A stretch of 64,000 nucleotides of DNA. Origin: an uncultured SAR86 cluster bacterium. GTDB lineage: Bacteria > Pseudomonadota > Gammaproteobacteria > Magnimaribacterales > Magnimaribacteraceae. Shown here in pieces: positions 25,309 to 35,583 of this stretch (positions are counted from its first letter, which is position 1; each line of letters begins with the position of its first letter). The stretch covers positions 28,316-92,315 of the forward strand of contig CACLEZ010000006.1 of the NCBI GenBank assembly GCA_902606175.1. The letters run 5' to 3'. Both the position numbers and the translations under genes were made by a program. Below the pieces are notes generated by a model. It did not search any database. It had not been told where the DNA came from and worked only from the letters and a program-made list of their open reading frames with translations.

Positions 25309-25713
25309 ATGGCTTTAGAACGCACTCTTTCGATAATAAAACCAGATGCTGTTGCCAAAGGGCATGTAGAAGAAATCTGTAAGAGACTAGAAGATGCTGG
25401 CCTATCAATCACTGAGAAAAAAAGTATTCATCTGGATGATGCTTTAGCAGAGGGATTTTATATTGAACATAAAGGAAAGCCTTTCTTTGAAGACCTGATT
25501 AAATTCATGACTTCAGGGCCCATTCAGGTTCAAGTTCTAGAAGGCGATAATGCTATTATTAATTATAGAGAAGTCATGGGTAGTACTAATCCTAAAGAAG
25601 CAGCACCTGGAACTCTAAGGGCAGACTTCGCTGAATCAATAGATGCTAATGCAGTTCACGGTTCTGACTCTCCGGAATCTGCAAAAAGGGAAATTGACTA
25701 TTTCTTTGGCTAA
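25309..25713 (+). CDS. ndk: Nucleoside diphosphate kinase
   Basis: Transfers phosphate from ATP to nucleoside diphosphates by a phosphohistidine. The catalytic histidine is in [16 protein letters not shown] and the N-terminal [15 protein letters not shown] is standard. 134 residues instead of about 143. AGGGGAAATAAG ribosome binding site before the ATG; a TATAAT lies at 25274-25279 without a clear -35. In E. coli rlmN follows ndk; here rodZ does. Confidence 0.95.
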   Translation: MALERTLSIIKPDAVAKGHVEEICKRLEDAGLSITEKKSIHLDDALAEGFYIEHKGKPFFEDLIKFMTSGPIQVQVLEGDNAIINYREVMGSTNPKEAAPGTLRADFAESIDANAVHGSDSPESAKREIDYFFG

Positions 25714-25726
25714 ATGAAATTAAGCT

Positions 25727-26590
25727 GTGACTGATGCTCAAGATATTTCTGTAGGACAGATATTAGCTTCTGCGAGGAAGAAAAAAAGGTTACGTTATAA
25801 AAAACTTTGTTCGGAATTAAATATTGACGAAATTTATCTTGTTGCTCTAGAAGAGGGTAACTTTGATCTCATTCCAGGAGGCGAGGCTTACGTAAAAGGT
25901 TTTCTCAGATCGTATGCTAAAAAGTTAGATTTAAATCCAGATGATGTTATAGATAATTACCTAAGCTCAAGGAAAGGTTCTTTAAAAGCTGCAAAAAAAT
26001 TATCTCCAAAAGATCAAATAAATAGTAATCCTAAAAATCTCTCCAAAATTGGATTTATAGCAACCTTTTCAATAATTTTTCTTTTATTACTAGGAATAAT
26101 ATTTCGAGAATACGAAAGTGATAACCAAGCAGTTACAGATACAATTGAAACCTCTACAACCATTACTTCAAATGATTCTAATGAGACCGATTATGAAAGT
26201 AATCTTCTTGTCTTAACACCCAATGAGAATCAATCTTCAGAATCTAATGGAGACCTAATTAAAGATATAAGTAATGATCTTGACTCTCAAGTAAGTGCAT
26301 TACACTCAGAAGAAACTCCTTTAAACAGAATTCATATAAAGGTTTATGGAGATTGCTGGCTTGAAGTTTTTAATGAGAATAAAAGAGTGATTTACAAGCT
26401 ATCTAAGGAAGGAGAAGAATTTACATTTAATGAATCAAAAGTAAAAATTATTGCTGGAAATTTTAAGAATGTTGAAGTCTCTTTTAATGATAAAATAGTA
26501 AATCTAGAAGATTATGCCAATATCAATCAAGTAAGTTGTATTGTATTACCTTCAGGGGATTGTAGTGATTTCAGAACAGCAGATAATTAG
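25727..26590 (+). CDS. rodZ: RodZ-type cytoskeletal anchor
   Basis: Bitopic membrane protein of 287 residues. The N-terminal Xre-like helix-turn-helix ([20 protein letters not shown], about residues 10-80) normally binds MreB; one transmembrane helix is near 108-127 ([19 protein letters not shown]). A Ser/Asn-rich periplasmic linker leads to a C-terminal beta domain ([19 protein letters not shown]) of the DUF4115 type. GTG start. Its 3' end overlaps ispG by 26 bp. Confidence 0.9.
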   Translation: MTDAQDISVGQILASARKKKRLRYKKLCSELNIDEIYLVALEEGNFDLIPGGEAYVKGFLRSYAKKLDLNPDDVIDNYLSSRKGSLKAAKKLSPKDQINSNPKNLSKIGFIATFSIIFLLLLGIIFREYESDNQAVTDTIETSTTITSNDSNETDYESNLLVLTPNENQSSESNGDLIKDISNDLDSQVSALHSEETPLNRIHIKVYGDCWLEVFNENKRVIYKLSKEGEEFTFNESKVKIIAGNFKNVEVSFNDKIVNLEDYANINQVSCIVLPSGDCSDFRTADN

Positions 26591-27677
26591 AAAGCAAACA
26601 AGAAAGATATACGTCGGTAATGTTCCTGTTGGCGGTGATTCACCTATTTCAGTTCAAAGTATGACAAATACTCTAACTGCTGATTCAGTCTCTACAATCA
26701 GGCAAATCCAACAATTACATGAAGCAGGTGCGGATATTGTAAGAGTATCGGTTCCTGATCAAGAAGCAGCTGACTCTTTTCATGTCATCAAAAGTAAGTC
26801 ACCGGTTCCGTTAGTTGCTGATATTCATTTTGATTACACAATGGCTCTTGAAGCGATTAAAGGAGGAGCCGACTGTATAAGGATTAATCCAGGTAACATT
26901 GGAAAAGAAGAAAAAATAAAAGAAGTAATATCCGCAGCTAAAGATACTAATACTCCTATACGAGTTGGCATAAATGCTGGCTCTCTAGAGAGGAAATTAC
27001 AAATAAAGTATGGTGAACCCAACTCAGATGCCTTGGTAGAATCAGCCTTAAATCATATAAATATATTAAAAAGATTAAACTTCGAAGATTTTAAATTAAG
27101 CATCAAAGCTTCAGATGTTCAAATGACCATTGAGAGTTATAGAAAAATTTCAGAATTGATTGATCAGCCGCTTCATTTAGGAATTACTGAAGCAGGTGGT
27201 TTCAGATCTGGTACTGTCAAATCTGCAATGGGTCTGGGCTCTTTATTGATGGATGGCATAGGGGATACTATCAGGATATCGTTGGCCTCAGATCCGGTCG
27301 ATGAAATCAAAGTAGGTTGGGATATCTTGAGAGGCTTGAAAATAAGGTCTAGAGGTATAAATTTCATTGCTTGTCCAAGTTGTTCTCGAATGAACTTTGA
27401 CGTGATTGGAACAATGAATCAACTTGAGTCGAGACTGGAAGATATTAAGGAAAATATTGATGTGGCTGTTATAGGTTGCTATGTAAATGGTCCTGGAGAA
27501 TCAAAACATACTGATATAGGGGTTACTGGTGGATCTCCAAAAAATCTCATTTACATAGACGGCAAACCAGATCATAAGGTAGAAAGCGCTGACCTCGCGG
27601 ACCATCTTGAGAAAATGATTCGAGAAAAGGTTAAAGAAAAATCTAAAATCGAAGAGAACTTAATAGCAAAAACATAA
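26565..27677 (+). CDS. ispG: 4-hydroxy-3-methylbut-2-enyl diphosphate synthase IspG
   Basis: [4Fe-4S] enzyme of the MEP isoprenoid pathway. The TIM-barrel part holds [20 protein letters not shown]; the cluster cysteines are in [13 protein letters not shown] and [14 protein letters not shown]. The track begins at a TTG at 26541; the GTG at 26565 (preceded by CAGGGG) gives 370 residues, matching E. coli IspG (372). ispH, the next pathway enzyme, is at 56.4 kb in this window. Overlaps rodZ by 26 bp and hisS by 1 bp. Confidence 0.95.
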   Translation: MISEQQIIRKQTRKIYVGNVPVGGDSPISVQSMTNTLTADSVSTIRQIQQLHEAGADIVRVSVPDQEAADSFHVIKSKSPVPLVADIHFDYTMALEAIKGGADCIRINPGNIGKEEKIKEVISAAKDTNTPIRVGINAGSLERKLQIKYGEPNSDALVESALNHINILKRLNFEDFKLSIKASDVQMTIESYRKISELIDQPLHLGITEAGGFRSGTVKSAMGLGSLLMDGIGDTIRISLASDPVDEIKVGWDILRGLKIRSRGINFIACPSCSRMNFDVIGTMNQLESRLEDIKENIDVAVIGCYVNGPGESKHTDIGVTGGSPKNLIYIDGKPDHKVESADLADHLEKMIREKVKEKSKIEENLIAKT

Positions 27678-28945
27678 TGTCTAAAATACAAACCCTGAGA
27701 GGTATGAATGACATCCACCCTAAACAAGTCAAGGAGTGGTCTTATGTCGAAGAGGTTATTAAGTCCGTGGTTGAATCTTATGGATATGAAGAAATCAGAT
27801 TTCCAGTTGTTGAAAAAACAGAATTATATACAAGGTCAAACGAAGCTGCAGACATCGTCACCAAAGAAATGTACACCTTCAATGACAAAAGTGGAGAAAG
27901 CATTTCATTAAGACCAGAAGGAACTGCAGGATGTGTTAGAGCGGCTATTGATAATGATTTATTAAGAACTGATAAACCAAGACTTTGGTATTCGGGGCCA
28001 ATGTTTAGATATGAACGTCCTCAAAAAGGGAGGTCAAGGCAGTTTCATCAATTTAGTGCAGAAGCGTTTGGATTGAGCTCTCCGGAAATAGATGCTGAGC
28101 TCATTATGATGTCCGCTCGATTATGGAAAGAGCTTGGAATATTCGAAGACTTAAGACTGGAAATTAATAACTTAGGAGACGAAAAAACAAGAAAATCTTA
28201 TTCAAAAGCGCTTGTAGACTTCCTGAAAAAATTTAATTCAGATCTTGATGAAGAAGCCAAAAGAAAGTTAACTGAAAATCCATTGAGAATACTAGATTCT
28301 AAATCAACAGCAATTCAAGAAATACTGAAAGATGGCCCCTTAATTGAAGATTTTATCAATCAAGACTCAAAAAATTATCAAGCAAATTTATTGGATATTT
28401 TAGATGAAATGGGTATTGGCTATTTAGTAAATCCAAGACTAGTTAGAGGGTTAGATTATTATAATCAGACTGTATTTGAGTGGAAAACTGATCTTTTGGG
28501 ATCCCAAGATACTATATTAGGTGGGGGCAGGTACGATAACTTAGTACAAGAGTTAGGTGGGAAACCATGCCCAGCTATTGGATTTTCAATTGGACTGGAG
28601 CGTTTAATTTTATTACTTAATCAGGAAGATAAGATAAAACTAGAAACGAATTTAGATATTTACTTCATCTGTTTTTCTGAAAGTACAGCTCAAGAAGCTA
28701 TAATATATGCAGAGAAATTGAAAGATGAGATTCCATCTCTAAGCATCAAAACTAACTTAGGTCTTGAAAGTGCGGGTTCGCAATTTAAGAAGGCTGATAA
28801 ATCGGGAGCTAAAATAGCTTTAGTTATAGGCGAAGAAGAATTAAAAGATAAAAAAATAACTTTTAAAGATCTTAGATCAAAATCAGATCAAGAAACTCTA
28901 ACTTTTGAAGATTTAGTTGAAAAAATAAACAAAATAAAGAATTAA
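27677..28945 (+). CDS. hisS: Histidyl-tRNA synthetase
   Basis: Class II synthetase of 422 residues. Visible are LRGMNDIHP at the start, motif 2 (FRYERPQKGRSRQFHQF), the histidine-specific LVRGLDYYNQTVFEW, and motif 3 (AIGFSIGLERLILLL). A C-terminal anticodon-binding domain starts near 325. Follows ispG with TAATG overlap and precedes yfgM by 2 bp, in E. coli order. Confidence 0.97.
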   Translation: MSKIQTLRGMNDIHPKQVKEWSYVEEVIKSVVESYGYEEIRFPVVEKTELYTRSNEAADIVTKEMYTFNDKSGESISLRPEGTAGCVRAAIDNDLLRTDKPRLWYSGPMFRYERPQKGRSRQFHQFSAEAFGLSSPEIDAELIMMSARLWKELGIFEDLRLEINNLGDEKTRKSYSKALVDFLKKFNSDLDEEAKRKLTENPLRILDSKSTAIQEILKDGPLIEDFINQDSKNYQANLLDILDEMGIGYLVNPRLVRGLDYYNQTVFEWKTDLLGSQDTILGGGRYDNLVQELGGKPCPAIGFSIGLERLILLLNQEDKIKLETNLDIYFICFSESTAQEAIIYAEKLKDEIPSLSIKTNLGLESAGSQFKKADKSGAKIALVIGEEELKDKKITFKDLRSKSDQETLTFEDLVEKINKIKN

Positions 28946-28947
28946 TC

Positions 28948-29574
28948 ATGTCAAATTTTTTTTCGGCCTCGCAAGAAGAACAACAAGAAATAATCCTATC
29001 TTTTTGGGAGAAATTTAAATATTTAATAATTTTCGCTCTAGTTTCTGTTGTTGCTATTATTGCTGGTAGAGATTATTTTATTTCTTCCTCTAACGAGAGA
29101 GACTTCACAACTGCATCGTTATATCAAAGCTATCTAGAATCTGATGATATGGAAATGGGAACACAGATTTTGAATTCCTATCCCGATTCTATTTACTCTG
29201 ATTTTGTAAGATTAAATGAAGCCAAAAGAAGTTTTGAAAATAAAGAATCTAATGAAGCCATAGATTTACTAAAAATTGTCATAGAGAAGAATTCTGGAGA
29301 TCAATTTAATCCTCTTCAAGTAGCAGCAAAAACAAGGTTGGCAAAAATTTACTTAAATGATGCAGATTATGACCAAGTAATCTCCTTATTTGAAAGTAGT
29401 GATGAACTAACTTCGACTATGTATGAACTTAAAGGCGATGCTGAAAAAAAATTAGGGCTGTCATCAGAAGCACGCATGAGTTACATGCTAGCGCTGCAAA
29501 CTAATACTAATCAAGCTTCAAAAGCTTTGATCAATATGAAAATATCAGACTTAGAAGGTGAAACTTTTGAATAA
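28948..29574 (+). CDS. yfgM: YfgM-type membrane-anchored TPR protein (SecYEG/BepA-linked)
   Basis: A 208-residue bitopic protein: cytoplasmic N-terminus, one helix at about 28-48 (LIIFALVSVVAIIAGRDYFI), then a periplasmic TPR-like region (SDFVRLNEAKRSFENKESNE, TRLAKIYLNDADYDQVISLF). In E. coli YfgM associates with SecYEG and PpiD. The call relies on topology and the conserved hisS-yfgM-bamB-der order. bamB starts 17 bp before its stop. Confidence 0.87.
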   Translation: MSNFFSASQEEQQEIILSFWEKFKYLIIFALVSVVAIIAGRDYFISSSNERDFTTASLYQSYLESDDMEMGTQILNSYPDSIYSDFVRLNEAKRSFENKESNEAIDLLKIVIEKNSGDQFNPLQVAAKTRLAKIYLNDADYDQVISLFESSDELTSTMYELKGDAEKKLGLSSEARMSYMLALQTNTNQASKALINMKISDLEGETFE

Positions 29575-30727
29575 TTTCAAGCCATATTTCATCCTGGTTT
29601 TCTTGTTGATTTTATCGAGCTGTTCCTCGCTGGGCTCTTTAAAATTTTGGGGGGATGATGACGAAGATGAAGAAATTCCAGCTGAGTTGTATTCCATTAG
29701 TGAGAATAGATTTGTAGAGAGAGTTTGGACGGTTTCAAATGGAAACGACATTTCTTATGGTCGTTTAATACCTGTTATATATGAAGGGCAAGTTTTTTAT
29801 ATAAATTCATCTGGTTATATATCCTCAGTTGATTTTGATTCAGGCAAATTACTTTGGTCAAAAGATACTCAAGATTTAGTATCTTCTGGTTTAGATGTTA
29901 GTTTTAAAACAATCAGTTATGGAACTCTTGATGGAGATATAGTTGCTCTTGATAGTAAGAATGGTGATGAGATCTGGAGGTCATTAACTTCAAGCGAAAG
30001 TCTATCTCCTCCAGTAAACTCTGGTAGCCACATCATCATCCAAACCGTGGATGGGAGAATATCTGGATATAACCTCAAATCGGGAAAAAGAGATTGGTTT
30101 CATCAAACTGTCTTACCGACACTAACTTTGAGAGGAACTTCTAGACCATTTATAGATCAAGGATTTGTATTTACAGGATTTGCTAGCGGTAAAGTAGCAA
30201 TGTTTTACCCTGATTCAGGAGCAATTAGACTAGAACTTCCGATTACATTGAATGAAGGGAAATCCGAACTTGAAAGAATAATCGATATCGATGGAAAGTC
30301 AGTTATCGTAAATGATTTATTGATAGCAGCAACTTATCAGGGCAATATCTCAGCAATAAACTTGAGAGACGGAAGGCCAGTTTGGCAAGAAGACATTTCA
30401 ACAGTTAAAGATCTTACTTCAAATGGCAACAGAGTCGTATCAGTTGATAGTAAAGATGTGATTAAAGCATTTGGGACAGCTACTGGAGCAATTCTCTGGG
30501 AGCAAGATGATTTGAAATTGCGTAAGTTAACTTCACCGGCTTCCATCAGCAATCTCATAGCTGTAGGAGATTTTGAAGGATACATTCATTTATTAAATGC
30601 TCAATCAGGAGCCTTTGAAGGTAGAGAGAAAGTTTCGAGGGATGCAATATCTGAAATTGAGTCAGTAGGAAATCATCTTTTGATAGCTGATACTTCTGGG
30701 CGTGTTCAAAAGTTATCCATTAAATGA
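29558..30727 (+). CDS. bamB: Outer-membrane assembly lipoprotein BamB
   Basis: A 389-residue lipoprotein whose lipobox cysteine is in LSSCSSLG at about residue 22. PQQ-type propeller blades are visible: VDFDSGKLLWSKDTQ, LDSKNGDEIWRSL, YNLKSGKRDWFHQT, INLRDGRPVWQEDIS. BamB is a scaffold of the BAM complex; bamC is at 15.5 kb. GTG start overlapping yfgM by 17 bp. Confidence 0.94.
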   Translation: MKLLNNFKPYFILVFLLILSSCSSLGSLKFWGDDDEDEEIPAELYSISENRFVERVWTVSNGNDISYGRLIPVIYEGQVFYINSSGYISSVDFDSGKLLWSKDTQDLVSSGLDVSFKTISYGTLDGDIVALDSKNGDEIWRSLTSSESLSPPVNSGSHIIIQTVDGRISGYNLKSGKRDWFHQTVLPTLTLRGTSRPFIDQGFVFTGFASGKVAMFYPDSGAIRLELPITLNEGKSELERIIDIDGKSVIVNDLLIAATYQGNISAINLRDGRPVWQEDISTVKDLTSNGNRVVSVDSKDVIKAFGTATGAILWEQDDLKLRKLTSPASISNLIAVGDFEGYIHLLNAQSGAFEGREKVSRDAISEIESVGNHLLIADTSGRVQKLSIK

Positions 30728-30751
30728 AGATCCAAAGGTATTTAATTAGTC

Positions 30752-32131
30752 ATGTCTGTTGTAGCAATTGTTGGTCGTCCTAATGTAGGAAAATCGACAA
30801 TCTTTAATATCTTAACTGCGTCAAAATCAGCTATCGTTGCTGATTTTTCAGGGCTAACTAGAGATAGAAAATATGGTCGTCTAAAAGATAGCCAATTAAC
30901 TCTAATCGATACCGGAGGGTTGAATGAAGATACCGATGATATGTCTCAAGCTATCAAAGAGCAGACAGACTTAGCTATTGAGGAGGCTGATTATCTTCTG
31001 TTCGTTGTTGATGCAATTGATGGTCTTTTACCAACAGATAAAGAAATTGCTAAGTCTCTCAGAAAGCAAAACAAAGCAATTACTTTATTGATAAATAAAG
31101 CTGACAATACAAGGCTCGAAGAGTCTTCAGCAGAATTCAATAGTTTAGGATTTAAAAAATCAATTTTTTTATCTGCGTCTCATAATAAAGGCTTTGGAGA
31201 TTTACGTGACTTATTGAGCAACTATGACGAACTAGTTATTACTGAAGATTCTATGAATGAAGATAGCTCAATAAAAATTTCAATAATTGGAAGACCAAAT
31301 GCCGGTAAATCAACTCTTGTAAATGCTTTAATAGGGGAAGAGAGGTTAGTTGTCTCTTCAGAATCGGGTACTACTAGAGATTCGATCGATGTACCGTTGG
31401 AAATAGGAAGTAAAAAATTTACCTTGATAGATACAGCCGGAATGAGGCGAAAGCGTTCTATTAAGGAAGAGACAGAGAAGTTTTCTGTATCAAAGTCAGT
31501 CGATTCCATAAAAAGGGCTGATCTAGTTGTTATTCTGCTCGATGCTTCCGAAAATATTGTTGATCAAGATATACATCTGTTAGGGCTAACATTAGCCATA
31601 GGTCGACCTGTTCTCGTGGTCGCCAATAAAATTGATCTTTTAGATAAATCAGATAGAGAAAATCTTGAAAGCAAGATTAATCGAAAACTAAAATTCGCGA
31701 GTTATATAAAATTGCACTATATTTCAGCAAAAAATCAGAGAGGTCTAAAAAAACTCCTTAAGTTGACAGATACTATTTATAAAGAATCACTTAGAGATTT
31801 AGATACATCTATTGTAAATAAAATACTGAAGTCTGCACTTTACAATCAGCAACCTGCTATGTCGGGTAGATTTAGACCTAAATTAAGATATGCACATTCT
31901 GGTGGAAAGAATCCTCCAAGAATTATCATTCATGGCAATAACCTTAAAGAAATCCAAGATAGCTATACACGATATTTGGAAAACTATTTTAGGAATGAAC
32001 TTGAATTAGGATCTACTCCACTTGAAGTAGTCTATAAAGACCAAGTAAATCCTTTCAAAAACAAACCAAATCAATTAAACGAACGACAATTAAAAAAGAG
32101 AAAAAGGATGATAAAGCGGAGAAAAAAATAG
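30752..32131 (+). CDS. der: Ribosome biogenesis GTPase Der (EngA)
   Basis: Double Era-like GTPase needed for 50S assembly; 459 residues. First G domain: GRPNVGKSTIFN and DTGGL; second: GRPNAGKSTLVN, DTAGMRRKRS and NKIDLL. A C-terminal KH-like domain begins about residue 350 and ends in a very basic tail (KKRKRMIKRRKK). Closes the conserved ndk-to-der block. Confidence 0.97.
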   Translation: MSVVAIVGRPNVGKSTIFNILTASKSAIVADFSGLTRDRKYGRLKDSQLTLIDTGGLNEDTDDMSQAIKEQTDLAIEEADYLLFVVDAIDGLLPTDKEIAKSLRKQNKAITLLINKADNTRLEESSAEFNSLGFKKSIFLSASHNKGFGDLRDLLSNYDELVITEDSMNEDSSIKISIIGRPNAGKSTLVNALIGEERLVVSSESGTTRDSIDVPLEIGSKKFTLIDTAGMRRKRSIKEETEKFSVSKSVDSIKRADLVVILLDASENIVDQDIHLLGLTLAIGRPVLVVANKIDLLDKSDRENLESKINRKLKFASYIKLHYISAKNQRGLKKLLKLTDTIYKESLRDLDTSIVNKILKSALYNQQPAMSGRFRPKLRYAHSGGKNPPRIIIHGNNLKEIQDSYTRYLENYFRNELELGSTPLEVVYKDQVNPFKNKPNQLNERQLKKRKRMIKRRKK

Positions 32132-32135
32132 AATA

Positions 32136-34265
32136 ATGATTAAGTATCTACTTACTTTTCTGTTAATCTTCGCAACCTTACTTTTTTCTAGTGAAACTAA
32201 GATTGAAACCTTGAAAGATTTAAAACCCTCTCCAAAAAAACTACCTGTAACCTTTGAAGCTCATGGAGTCAAAAGGATCGATAACTATTATTGGATGCGG
32301 GATGATTCTAGAAAAGATCCAGAGATCATTTCTCACCTAAATGAAGAAAATAGTTACCTGGAAAATTGGTTCGTTTCAGGAAATGACTTTAGAGAATCTC
32401 TTTTTGAAGAAATAACAGATCGTATTCCAAAGAATGAAGACTCTGTTCCAGTTAGATTAAAAAATTACGAATATTTTAGACGTTACAAACAAGAAAATGA
32501 GCACGGCATATACATTAGAAGGAAAGATAAAAATTCTGAAGAAAAAATTCTCCTCGATGTAAATGAACTCGCTAAAAATAAGGATTTTTATCAGTTAGCT
32601 AATTGGAGCATTTCACCTAAAGAAAATTTAATGGCTTATGCGGAAGATACAAGTGGTAGGCGGCAATACACAATAAAATTTAAAAATCTAGAAAATGAAG
32701 AAACCTCAAGTTTTTTCATAGAAAATACCTCTGGAGATATGGCTTGGTCTTCAGACGGAAGATACCTTTTTTATGTAATCAGAGATGAGGAAACTCTTCT
32801 TCCTTATAAGTTATTCAGACACGAGATAGGTACTTCTCAAATGAAAGATGTAGCCGTTTATGAGGAAAAAGATACTACATTTTATCTATCGGTTGGTAAT
32901 ACGCGATCAATGGAATACATAGAAGTAAATATTTCTTCTACAACTAGTTCAGAAGTTCGTTTAATAAATTCAGATAGTCCCAATATGAATCCTCAAATCT
33001 TTTTACCTAGGGAAGAGGATCATCTATATTCTGTCGATCATGATCCAGCTAGCTCAAGATTTTTGGTAGAGTCTAATTGGAAGGCTTTAAACTTCCGTTT
33101 GCTTGAAACTAATTTAAATAATTCTTCCGATAAAAATGAATGGAAAGAGTTAATTCCTCATAGAGAGCAAGTATTACTCCAATCTGTAGTACCATTTCCA
33201 GAACACTTAGTCATTATGGAAAGGGAAAATGGTTTAAGAAAACTTAAAATTCTCCATAAAGAATCTAAAGCAGAAAAGGAAATTAATTTTAATGATCCTA
33301 CATACACTGCTTATTTAGCTTCAAATCCAGAATATTACGTTGATAGATTCTATTTTGGTTATTCAAGTATGCGAACCCCTGATAGTTTATTTTCGGTAAT
33401 GCTATCAAATGGTCGTAAGAGGCTTCTCAAAGAGGCAGAGGTTAAGGGAGGTTTTTCTAGTAGTGACTATAAGGTAGATAGAGAATTTCTTACCGCCAGG
33501 GACGGGACTCAAGTTCCCGTTTCTATTGTTTATAAAAAAAATAAATTTGTAAAAAATACAAATCCTATATTTCTGTATGGTTATGGATCCTACGGAAATT
33601 CTATTGATGCAGGATTTAGTTCTTCTAGACTTTCGTTGCTCGATAGAGGATTTATTTTTGCAATTGCGCACGTTAGAGGTGGTCAAGAATTAGGAAGGTC
33701 TTGGTATGAAGATGGCAAAATCTTTAATAAATTAAATACTTTTTATGACTTCATTGATGTAACGAAAGGACTCTTAGATAAAGGTTATGGAAATAAAGAT
33801 AGAGTCTATGCTGGTGGAGGAAGTGCCGGAGGATTGTTGATGGGCGCCATTGTAAATATGGAACCTAATTTGTATAAAGGTATTATTTCCAATGTTCCTT
33901 TTGTTGATGTGATTACTACTATGTCTGATCCTAGTATTCCGCTTACAACTGGAGAATATAGCGAATGGGGTAATCCAGACATCAAAGAAGAATTTGAATA
34001 CATCATGCAATATTCACCCTATGATAATATTTCTGAACAAGAATACCCTAGCATTTTGGTGACTGCAGGTTTATGGGACTCTCAAGTTCAGTATTACGAA
34101 CCAGCTAAATATGTCGCTAAGTTGAGAGATTACAATAAAGGTAAAAATCCCATTTTGATGAAGGTCAACATGACAGCAGGCCATAGTGGTGTCAGCGGTA
34201 GATTTGAAAGTTTAAAAGAGTTAGCTATGGAATATGCTTTCCTTCTTAGGCTGGATTCTAATTAA
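32136..34265 (+). CDS. S9A prolyl oligopeptidase / oligopeptidase B-like, exported
   Basis: A 709-residue serine peptidase. An N-terminal hydrophobic signal (YLLTFLLIFATLLFSSE) precedes the propeller domain starting VTFEAHGVKRIDNYYWMRDD. The catalytic domain shows YGSYGNS, the nucleophile in GGGSAGGLLMG, the aspartate in TAGLWDSQVQYYEPAK and the histidine in TAGHSGVSGR. The sequence resembles oligopeptidase B (PtrB), cleaving short peptides after basic residues. E. coli PtrB is cytoplasmic; the leader here implies the periplasm, a likely role in peptide scavenging. 4 bp after der. Confidence 0.88.
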   Translation: MIKYLLTFLLIFATLLFSSETKIETLKDLKPSPKKLPVTFEAHGVKRIDNYYWMRDDSRKDPEIISHLNEENSYLENWFVSGNDFRESLFEEITDRIPKNEDSVPVRLKNYEYFRRYKQENEHGIYIRRKDKNSEEKILLDVNELAKNKDFYQLANWSISPKENLMAYAEDTSGRRQYTIKFKNLENEETSSFFIENTSGDMAWSSDGRYLFYVIRDEETLLPYKLFRHEIGTSQMKDVAVYEEKDTTFYLSVGNTRSMEYIEVNISSTTSSEVRLINSDSPNMNPQIFLPREEDHLYSVDHDPASSRFLVESNWKALNFRLLETNLNNSSDKNEWKELIPHREQVLLQSVVPFPEHLVIMERENGLRKLKILHKESKAEKEINFNDPTYTAYLASNPEYYVDRFYFGYSSMRTPDSLFSVMLSNGRKRLLKEAEVKGGFSSSDYKVDREFLTARDGTQVPVSIVYKKNKFVKNTNPIFLYGYGSYGNSIDAGFSSSRLSLLDRGFIFAIAHVRGGQELGRSWYEDGKIFNKLNTFYDFIDVTKGLLDKGYGNKDRVYAGGGSAGGLLMGAIVNMEPNLYKGIISNVPFVDVITTMSDPSIPLTTGEYSEWGNPDIKEEFEYIMQYSPYDNISEQEYPSILVTAGLWDSQVQYYEPAKYVAKLRDYNKGKNPILMKVNMTAGHSGVSGRFESLKELAMEYAFLLRLDSN

Positions 34266-35500
34266 TGGAATCAAATAGTCCTGTCTTAGAAGAAAATAAT
34301 TCAAAGATTCTCTCAGTACTTATGCTCATAATTTTATTTGTGAGTATGGGACAGTCCGTCTATTGGCAAACTATGCCCATTATTGGAAGGGAATTTAACT
34401 TCACAGAGGTAGAAATTAATACAGTGGTTTCGATTTCTGCTGCAATGTTTATTGTATTTACCCCTTTTTGGGGAAAACTGAGTGACAGGATAGGCAGGAA
34501 GGCAGTTCTCCTAATAGGTTTATTAGGTTATGTATTATCCAATATCCTATTTCTTTACTCTGCCTCATTAGGCTTGATAGGTACTTTTACAGGCCTTTCC
34601 TTGCTAATGATTTTGTTGATGGCTCGTATAGTTAATTCTGCAATTGGTGCTGCTTCGAGGCCTGCTTCTGGCGCATATGTTGCCGATGTTACTTCAGAAG
34701 AAGAGAGATCATCTGGAATGGGGAAGTTTGGAGCGGCAAATAATATTGGAACTATATTAGGACCTGTAATGGTGGGTTCTTTAGTTGGTATTAATATTTT
34801 TAATGTTCAGATACCTGAATTTGGCCTTCTTACGCCACTTATTGTCATGTCTTTCGTCATGGCAATTGCAACATTTCTTGTATATTTATTTCTACCAAAC
34901 AGGCCCATGTCATCAAATATTGATACTGAAAGCGAAAAGATTGTTTTAGACAAAAACTTAAAGATACTTATCTCAATTGGAGTAATTATTTTTACGGCTT
35001 TTGCATTAGTGCAGTCGATTACAGCCTACTATGTGCAAGATAGATTTGATATAAGCCTTGATGAGACTGCGAAAACAACCGCATTACTTTTAGGAACTAT
35101 GGCATTTATGGCCATCATTTCTCAATTAACATTTGTCCAAAAATATAAAGGCAACCCTTTAAACTTAATAAAATTCTCACTCCCTCTTTTCATAATAAGC
35201 TGTTTGTCCATCATATTCTCACCGAATTTCTTGTTTCTTTACTTAGGCATGGCTCTTATGGGTCTTGGAATGGGTCTTGCTTCTCCAGGATACACATCTG
35301 CAGCTTCTTTAAATGCTGATAAAGACAATCAAGGAGCGGCAGTCGGTCTGGCAATGATAGCTCCAGGCATAGGTTTTGCTCTTGGGCCGTTGATAAGTGG
35401 ATTTCTTTATAGCATCTCAATGAACTTACCTTTTATTTTTATACTTCCGCTTTTTATATTACTTGCAATTTTAATAAAGCGATTAGAACAATTAATTTAA
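34265..35500 (+). CDS. MFS transporter, TetA-like family
   Basis: A 411-residue permease with about 12 helices. The loop 2-3 signature GKLSDRIGRKAVLLIG and the motif C-like region AANNIGTILGPVMVGSL are those of drug/proton antiporters. The substrate is unknown; it could be drug efflux or export of a metabolite. ATG overlaps the peptidase stop by 1 bp, suggesting co-expression. Confidence 0.85.
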   Translation: MESNSPVLEENNSKILSVLMLIILFVSMGQSVYWQTMPIIGREFNFTEVEINTVVSISAAMFIVFTPFWGKLSDRIGRKAVLLIGLLGYVLSNILFLYSASLGLIGTFTGLSLLMILLMARIVNSAIGAASRPASGAYVADVTSEEERSSGMGKFGAANNIGTILGPVMVGSLVGINIFNVQIPEFGLLTPLIVMSFVMAIATFLVYLFLPNRPMSSNIDTESEKIVLDKNLKILISIGVIIFTAFALVQSITAYYVQDRFDISLDETAKTTALLLGTMAFMAIISQLTFVQKYKGNPLNLIKFSLPLFIISCLSIIFSPNFLFLYLGMALMGLGMGLASPGYTSAASLNADKDNQGAAVGLAMIAPGIGFALGPLISGFLYSISMNLPFIFILPLFILLAILIKRLEQLI

Positions 35501-35532
35501 CCAAGAATCTGGTATTTGCTAATCCAAATAAC

Positions 35533-35538
35533 TATAAT
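35533..35538 (+). promoter_or_regulatory. Possible -10 element for sdhCDAB
   Basis: TATAAT lies 45 bp before the sdhC GTG in the 83-bp gap after the MFS gene. The -35 region is poor. It is the only promoter-like element seen ahead of the sdh genes. Confidence 0.35.
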
Positions 35539-35583
35539 AGTCAGGCTTTTACGCGCTCAGAAAGCAGATTCTTAAACAGACAA

